Translations under genes and position numbers: made by a program
Notes under the pieces: generated by a model
What the model was told of the DNA's origin: nothing
The model's database searches: none
The model's input: only the letters and a program-made list of their open reading frames with translations
NCBI GenBank assembly: GCA_963082975.1
Contig: OY720346.1
Location: forward strand, 50,729,759 to 50,793,758
Direction of reading: 5' to 3'
DNA length: 64,000 nt
From: Labia minor
Lineage: Eukaryota > Arthropoda > Insecta > Dermaptera > Spongiphoridae
Shown here: positions 58,728-64,000 of the stretch, piece after piece
How positions within the stretch are numbered: the stretch's first letter is position 1
How the letters are laid out: each line of letters begins with the position of its first letter

Positions 58728-60309
58728 TAACATATACAATAATAATAATATATATAATTAATTTACTGATTAAATTAAAATAGATTTTGAATAAGAACAC
58801 AAAAAGAAATGAATGTTTTATGTAATATACGGATTGAAACAAAATGGATGAAAACCTTTTACTACTTTCAACCAAATACTATGCACCACTCGGGGGTACA
58901 GGGGGCGGAGCCCCCGTCTAGGTGTGAAGAGCGCCGAAGGCGCTCTGAGCAGCTAGTATTATATAAAAATTAAAATATGATGATATAAAGTTGTTTTAAA
59001 TTTTTGACATTTTTAAATTGGGTATATTTTTTAAATTTAGTAAAATGTCTTTTTTATTTATTATGTTTAAAAGATTCATTTTTATTATGTGATATTAATA
59101 AAAAATAACGATGCTCTGTGCAAGTCGAATCATGTTGCACATAATTAAATAACAATTGCCAAACAAAGAATATAATATTTTTTTAAATTCTTATATTTAA
59201 ATATCATTTCAATTAAATAATTTATTCTAAAAGGTCTCATTTTAATTAATTTAATAAAATATTTAAATCACCATTCAATTTTTTATTAATAGGCTTCTTT
59301 TTTTATTTTTAATTTTAATAAATTCTCTTTTTTTTGATATGATATTAATAAAAAATAATATTAAATTGTATATAAATATAAAAATTAGAATATTTGAATT
59401 TTTTTAAATTTTAACACATGTAATCAATCATATGCATTAAGAATGGAAAATTTTTAAAATCAACTTGCTATTAAATTCAGAAAAAAAATACTGATATATA
59501 GAATATATAGACTATTCGAATATAATTTAAAACTCTTTCTCTCCTTCTATTTTAAATTAAAAAAACGGAGTTTTAAGAAATTTAGATGCAATATGCAACA
59601 TGGGTGGGTAAATGAATTGGGCTGGAAGAGGAGGCAATTTATAATTTTCTTCTAATTCAGATTTAGGACAAATCGTACAACATTATATCAAATCTCGCTA
59701 AGAACATTCAATATTTTTGTACACAAATTATTCAGAGTATTGGCTAAGCGTATCACTCACAATCAGTTTATATTGAAATTTATATAAATTAACAAAGTAA
59801 AAATTTTTATTTGTTTAAATTTTATTATAATGAATCAAAAAAAATTAAATATATAGATCACATGATTAAGAGAAGCAAAAAACTTGACAGAAAATAACTG
59901 TTGGATGGAGGTCGGACATGACAGAAACTGTAAGCGAAATCTTCATATTGCGACGAATAATTTTCAAATCCCCTAGCACCACCAGAATTAGATAAGTTTA
60001 TTTTAAGGGAGGAAAATAACTATGATCTAAAAAAATTAATAAATGAACTTAATAATAAAAAAACAAATAAATCAATTAATTTAAATTAATACTATTAATG
60101 AATGTATATATTGGTAATTTATCTATAGTTTTATACCGTTAATTTTTATAAATTGTCTCAAGTCTCTATTTTTGCATTTTCTCAAGTTTTATTATAATTA
60201 AAAATATTCAATAATAATCTAGCAATGAAAATAAAATATCAAAATGTAATGATCAAGAAATATTACTCTATTTCACTATTATAACATAGAAAATACTTAA
60301 GAACCATAA

Positions 60310-61304
60310 GCGGAGGAAATATTAGGAGATATCATTGCGGGTTCAGGCCAAATCGATCAACATTAATTAAGATATTTTCATTATGACAGATATTAGGAAA
60401 AAAACTACGAATTCAATATTTCTGTTCACTAATTATTTGTAGACTTTAGTAAAACATACACATGACTCAATATAGATCAGCATAAACTTTTTCAAATTTT
60501 GATCTTCAAATTTGTTTTGAAGGTAGTAAAGAAAAAATAAGATGCGGAAATCAATTGTAAAATATTAGGTTACCCAGATGACTTAAATATAATAGGAGAT
60601 TAGGAAATTGCAATTGCAGATAGCGAGGAAAAATTAATGGAGGTTTGAAATTAATAGTGATAAGAAAAAATATTTAGTAACAAAGAGGAAGAGTATTAAC
60701 ATACAAAATCTTAAGATACAAAATGTAGAATTTGAATATGTAGAAAAATTGAATGTAATCACGAAGGATAATAATATTTGAGAAGAATTTAAATCAGGGT
60801 TGCAATCGGGAAACGCCATTTATCTTGCAATAAAGAGGCTTATCTCTTCAAAATTATTATCAAAGGGAATATATAAAAAAATTATTTTGCCTGTTGCATT
60901 ATATGGGTGGGAGGCATGGTCTATGACCCTGGGAGATGAGAGTAGATTCAGAGTGTTTGAGAATAGGATTCTTCCCTGCATTTATTGGCCAAAGAAAGAT
61001 GAGGTCACCGGGGAATGGGGGAGACTGCATAACAAGAAATTGCATGGCCTCTCTGCATCTTCAGAAATAGTTAGGGTTATAAAAGGGAAAAAGCTGCGAT
61101 AGGCAGGGCACGTGGCTAGAATGGGAGAGGAAAAAGATATTGGTGGGGAGACCGATTGGAAAACGTCCGCTTGGAAAACCAATGACGCGTAGGAAGGGAC
61201 GTCAGAGAGATGGGACAAGGGCTTAGGATAGGGACACTTGGAGAAATCTGGTTATTGCGGCCAAGAACTTTCGAGTATCTTTGAGCCACATAGATAGATA
61301 GATA
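60310..61304 (+). pseudogene. Captured LINE fragment, unit 3
   Basis: It appears identical to units 1 and 2 over the LINE part, with the same open piece at 60800-61102. Confidence 0.75.
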
Positions 61305-61550
61305 TAACATATACAATAATAATATATATAATTAATATAGTGATTAAATTAAAATATATTTTTTAAATAAGAACACAAAAAGAAATGAATGTTTTATGTA
61401 ATATACTGATTGAAACAAAATGGATGAAAACCTTTTACTACTTTCAACCACCAAATACTATGTACCACTCGGGGGTACAGGGGGCGGAGCCCCCGTCTAG
61501 GTGTGAAGAGCGCCGAAGGCGCTCTGAGCAGCTAGTAATATAATAAATAA

Positions 61551-61720
61551 TAAGGTGACCATATTTTGCAAACACCAAATCAGGACATTTTACCTTTTTT
61601 TAGAATCAAATTGAAAAAATTTTGAAAAATAGTACGAAATGTCCTAAATATTTCAAAAAACGGGAAAGATATCAAAAGGAAGAACAGTTAGGAGGACACT
61701 TGGATTTCTGAGAAAAGTAT
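61551..61720 (+). repeat. Fragment related to the hAT-type MITE
   Basis: TAAGGTGACCATATTTTGCA resembles the TIR of 19898-20121 at its first ten bases, and AGGACATTTT-type sequence follows. No other end or target duplication was found. It begins 15 bases after the Helitron array. Confidence 0.35.
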
Positions 61721-62529
61721 TTTTTATCTTTGTTTTTCTTAGGCCTGGGAATTCGCATAGGAAGGTAGAGTCTGACACAGAAATCTCACAGGATTTACTG
61801 TATGCCTTGCTAAGTCCCGGTGAAAATGGTCCTATGCTATTAATTGGGGTCCTTTTGAGGTGAGAAAAAATAAATCATCGATGTTAATTGATTACACTAA
61901 TGGCACTTGCAGCTATTCTAGATTTCAATATTTTATTTTATTTTATTTTTTTTTTTTGGAAATTTCAAACCAAAATTTATTTATTTCTCCAAATCCACGA
62001 CCCTGAATATATCTAATTCTATATATCTATAATTTAATGTTAATCAAAATAAATAAAAAAAAAATTAGTGAAAGAAAAGTTCTTTATATATTTCCAATTC
62101 TATTAACCTTTCAATATAAATAGAAGACTTTTGATAGAATTCTAATGAGTTTGAGTTTTAGTATTATCCGCCAGTAAAGTCCAACAAATCCATTCTTCAC
62201 CCTCTCCCCCCTCCCCCTCATTCACCCAATCCAAACTAACTTCAAAATTAAATAACTCAATTTCCATTTTACTTATTAAATTTTAGAATTTTCTTAACTT
62301 TTCCCTTTGCCAAAAGAGATCCGATATATAAAAAAGAAGCCAGGCACTTGAAGGTCGCCAGTCGAATACAGATTTAATTTCATAGTCGCCTCTGTTCACC
62401 TCCCCCCAATCTCTCTCATCTATCATTTCACTCTAACCATATTCTATCCATCTTCTTCCTTTTTGATTCAGCTAATGAATGAGTGGTTGTATTCAAAAAA
62501 TGTGAATTATTCCAATCATAATGCAAATA
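61721..62529. other. Spacer with pyrimidine-rich patches, no gene recognised
   Basis: C/T-rich runs lie near 62178-62232 and 62395-62460. GC-balanced sequence lies at 61740-61860. No reading frame was recognised. Confidence 0.4.
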
Positions 62530-63020
62530 CCAGGCACAGAACCGACCGACGATTTAAAATAAATTAATTTCCAAACGTCATTATTGATATATATAAAGTA
62601 TAAAAAAATATTTTTAAACTTGAATTAAAATGACTAAATTATATTATCTTGGTTTTTATTTTTAGTTTAATTATACTCAATTATTTATTACTGCTACATT
62701 TTAAGTGAAATATTTTCGGACAATGAATATGAAATTAATTCTTTGTAAACTACCACTTCGGGTTTCCGGATATACACCAAAAGTTGATGAATTCATGCTA
62801 CTGATGCATTAACTAAATATACCAAATTTTATCAAAATCCGTTGAGACGTTCAAGCTATATACGTTTATACGGTCACACAATGGACAGACGGACGGACGG
62901 ACATTATGCTAAAAATACTTTTTGTTGTTTAAAAAATACATGATTCGTGGAGGTATGTAAAAATCTGCACATGTGAAATTTGGTGTAAAAACAATACCTT
63001 CCCTTCTATCGTCGGTTGGT
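62530..63020 (-). mobile_element. Helentron/DINE-1-like element, copy f (diverged)
   Basis: Reverse orientation. AACCGACCGACGATTTAAAA (about 62540) and CTATCGTCGGTTGGT (ending 63020) mark the ends. The core motif, GACGGACG run and CACATGTGAAATTTGGTGT are present with many substitutions, and the 3' hairpin is degraded. It is the oldest-looking copy in the window. Confidence 0.6.
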
Positions 63021-64000
63021 AAAAAGATATAATTAAGGTAACTAATTCGAAATGTTTAATATATTAAATAATAAATAATATTCATTAAACTCACCACTTT
63101 TCATTCTTAAATAATATATAAATATACAAATAATTTCTTAATTAAAAATAAATAAAATTTGATTTTTTTTTGTTATGAATATGAATTTTGAGAAAATTTA
63201 TAACTTAAATACCCATATAATTAGTCATAATTGTTTATTATTTAAAAATTTCTTTCTTCTTTTTATTTAAATTTTAAATTAAATATAGTTTCTTCTTATT
63301 AATAATTTAAATAATCTTTTAATATTAAAAAAAATATATTATATTATATTATATTATATATATATATATATTTATTTATTTTTATCTTATCTTAACTTAA
63401 ATTTTTCAATATAAAATATTTATTATATTTTTTAAATTATTATAAAAATAATAATTATAAGGTATTAAAAAATTTAAAAAAATACTATAATAAAAACAAT
63501 ATATTAATTTCAACATTAAAAAGAACCAATAAATATCCCAGGGCAAAAAAAAAAATAAAATAAATTTTACCCACCATCTTCGATATAAAAAACAAAATTT
63601 ATTGTCATGAAATAAAACACCAACCGACCATAAAATCAAGAAATTTAATTATATTTTTTATTTCTATTTTAAGGAATATAAAAGTTTTGAATATATATAT
63701 CAATAGAGTAAGTAAATAGAGTAAAAGTTCACTTGACAGGCAAAATTATCATGTTTTTTTTTAATTCTAAATGTAGAACTAGTAGAAAAGAAGCTGTATC
63801 ACGCTCTGCTTCACTTAAATATTATTATACTTTACCCTTCCACTCTTTACAAACTCGACAACCTACCTCACGCTATTTTATTTAGAAATTTAACAAGAAT
63901 TCTAAATTACAGGCGGTTTTACCCTAATTCGAGCATCTGAATTAAATAAATAAAATATAAACAAAATAATATAAGAAGAAAAACTTAAAATTACTTCAAA
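63021..64000. other. AT-rich flank, nothing recognised
   Basis: A 77-codon minus frame (63406-63639) has hydrophobic composition typical of AT-rich noncoding DNA and is not considered a gene. Confidence 0.5.

Larger units (their letters stand above)
53385..61535 (+). mobile_element. Helitron-derived tandem array, non-autonomous
   Basis: Two 5' ends beginning TCTATATATATAAAAAAAGG lie at 53385 and 53913. Three 3' ends finish CTAG followed by T at 56379, 58956 and 61535. Each 3' end has a GC-rich hairpin GAGCGCCGAAGGCGCTC about eight bases before CTAG. A TC start, a 3' hairpin, CTRR and no target duplication are the marks of canonical Helitrons. No Rep/helicase gene is present, so the element depends on help from elsewhere. 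Repeated 3' ends with missing 5' ends fit rolling-circle read-through followed by unequal exchange. Confidence 0.8.
54536..61535 (+). repeat. Three 2577-bp tandem units of the Helitron array
   Basis: The landmark AATCTCGCTAAGAACATTCA starts near 54536, 57113 and 59690, and CTAG ends lie at 56379, 58956 and 61535 (spacing 2577 and 2579). Copies 2 and 3 share their first 300 bases with each other but differ there from copy 1 at about a dozen positions. Copy 3 differs from copies 1 and 2 only in its last 220 bases. From about 54850 to 56150 all three looked identical by eye. The 733-base linkers after the first and second 3' ends (from 56380 and 58957) contain a diverged stretch homologous to the Helitron 5' interior but lack a TC start. 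Confidence 0.88.

Noticed and set aside
63406-63639. 77-codon minus-strand frame rich in Phe, Tyr and Ile
   Set aside because: This composition is usual for AT-rich noncoding DNA; no membrane protein family was recognised.

Overview
The window is strongly AT-rich eukaryotic DNA. The mix of mobile elements (a Jockey-type LINE, a second LINE with a (TAGA)n tail, mariner, pogo, hAT, BEL/Pao, Helitron and Helentron/DINE-1-like elements) points to an insect or other arthropod, possibly hemipteran; the exact group cannot be settled from sequence alone. I found no confident host protein-coding gene, tRNA or rRNA. Almost everything recognisable is mobile DNA in AT-rich intergenic or intronic sequence.

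Left part (1-13 kb): a pogo-like element (1283-2880) with 26-bp terminal inverted repeats keeps only the C-terminal part of its transposase. An internally deleted mariner (2889-3395) lies almost against it. A Helentron/DINE-1-like element (3778-4676) has a triplicated core. A tandem and inverted array built from a mariner end plus flank (5380-6324) leads into a second mariner (6325-6804). Next come a dispersed-repeat 3' end, a two-tailed LINE insertion with a target duplication (9268-10090), a 669-bp Tigger/pogo-like MITE (11230-11898) and a 5'-truncated LINE copy (13021-13338).

Middle part (14-41 kb): a BEL/Pao LTR retrotransposon fossil (13995-19459) has two similar LTRs and a 5-bp target duplication. 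A 224-bp hAT-type MITE has a perfect 8-bp target duplication (19898-20121). A mariner sits inside a LINE fragment (21462-22225 within 21325-22340). There are further Helentron/DINE-1-like copies, a broken hAT transposase remnant (26580-27341), a long-TIR MITE (31188-31775), and long AT-rich stretches with nothing recognised.

Right part (41-64 kb): an apparently full-length Jockey-type LINE (41393-46101) has two open ORFs joined by TAATG, a poly(A) tail and an 11-bp target duplication. A hAT transposon (47310-51555) has an open 619-aa transposase, a perfect 8-bp target duplication and a tandemly duplicated right end. A Helitron-derived array (53385-61535) has three units about 2577 bp apart, each carrying the same decayed LINE fragment and a 3' end with two hairpin-plus-CTAG modules. 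The window ends with another Helentron-like copy and plain AT-rich DNA.

The elements do not form a pathway. The window is a record of insertion, nesting and tandem amplification. The two units that look capable of mobility are the Jockey LINE and the hAT transposon; their transposase or ORFs could act in trans on related non-autonomous copies, but nothing here proves that.
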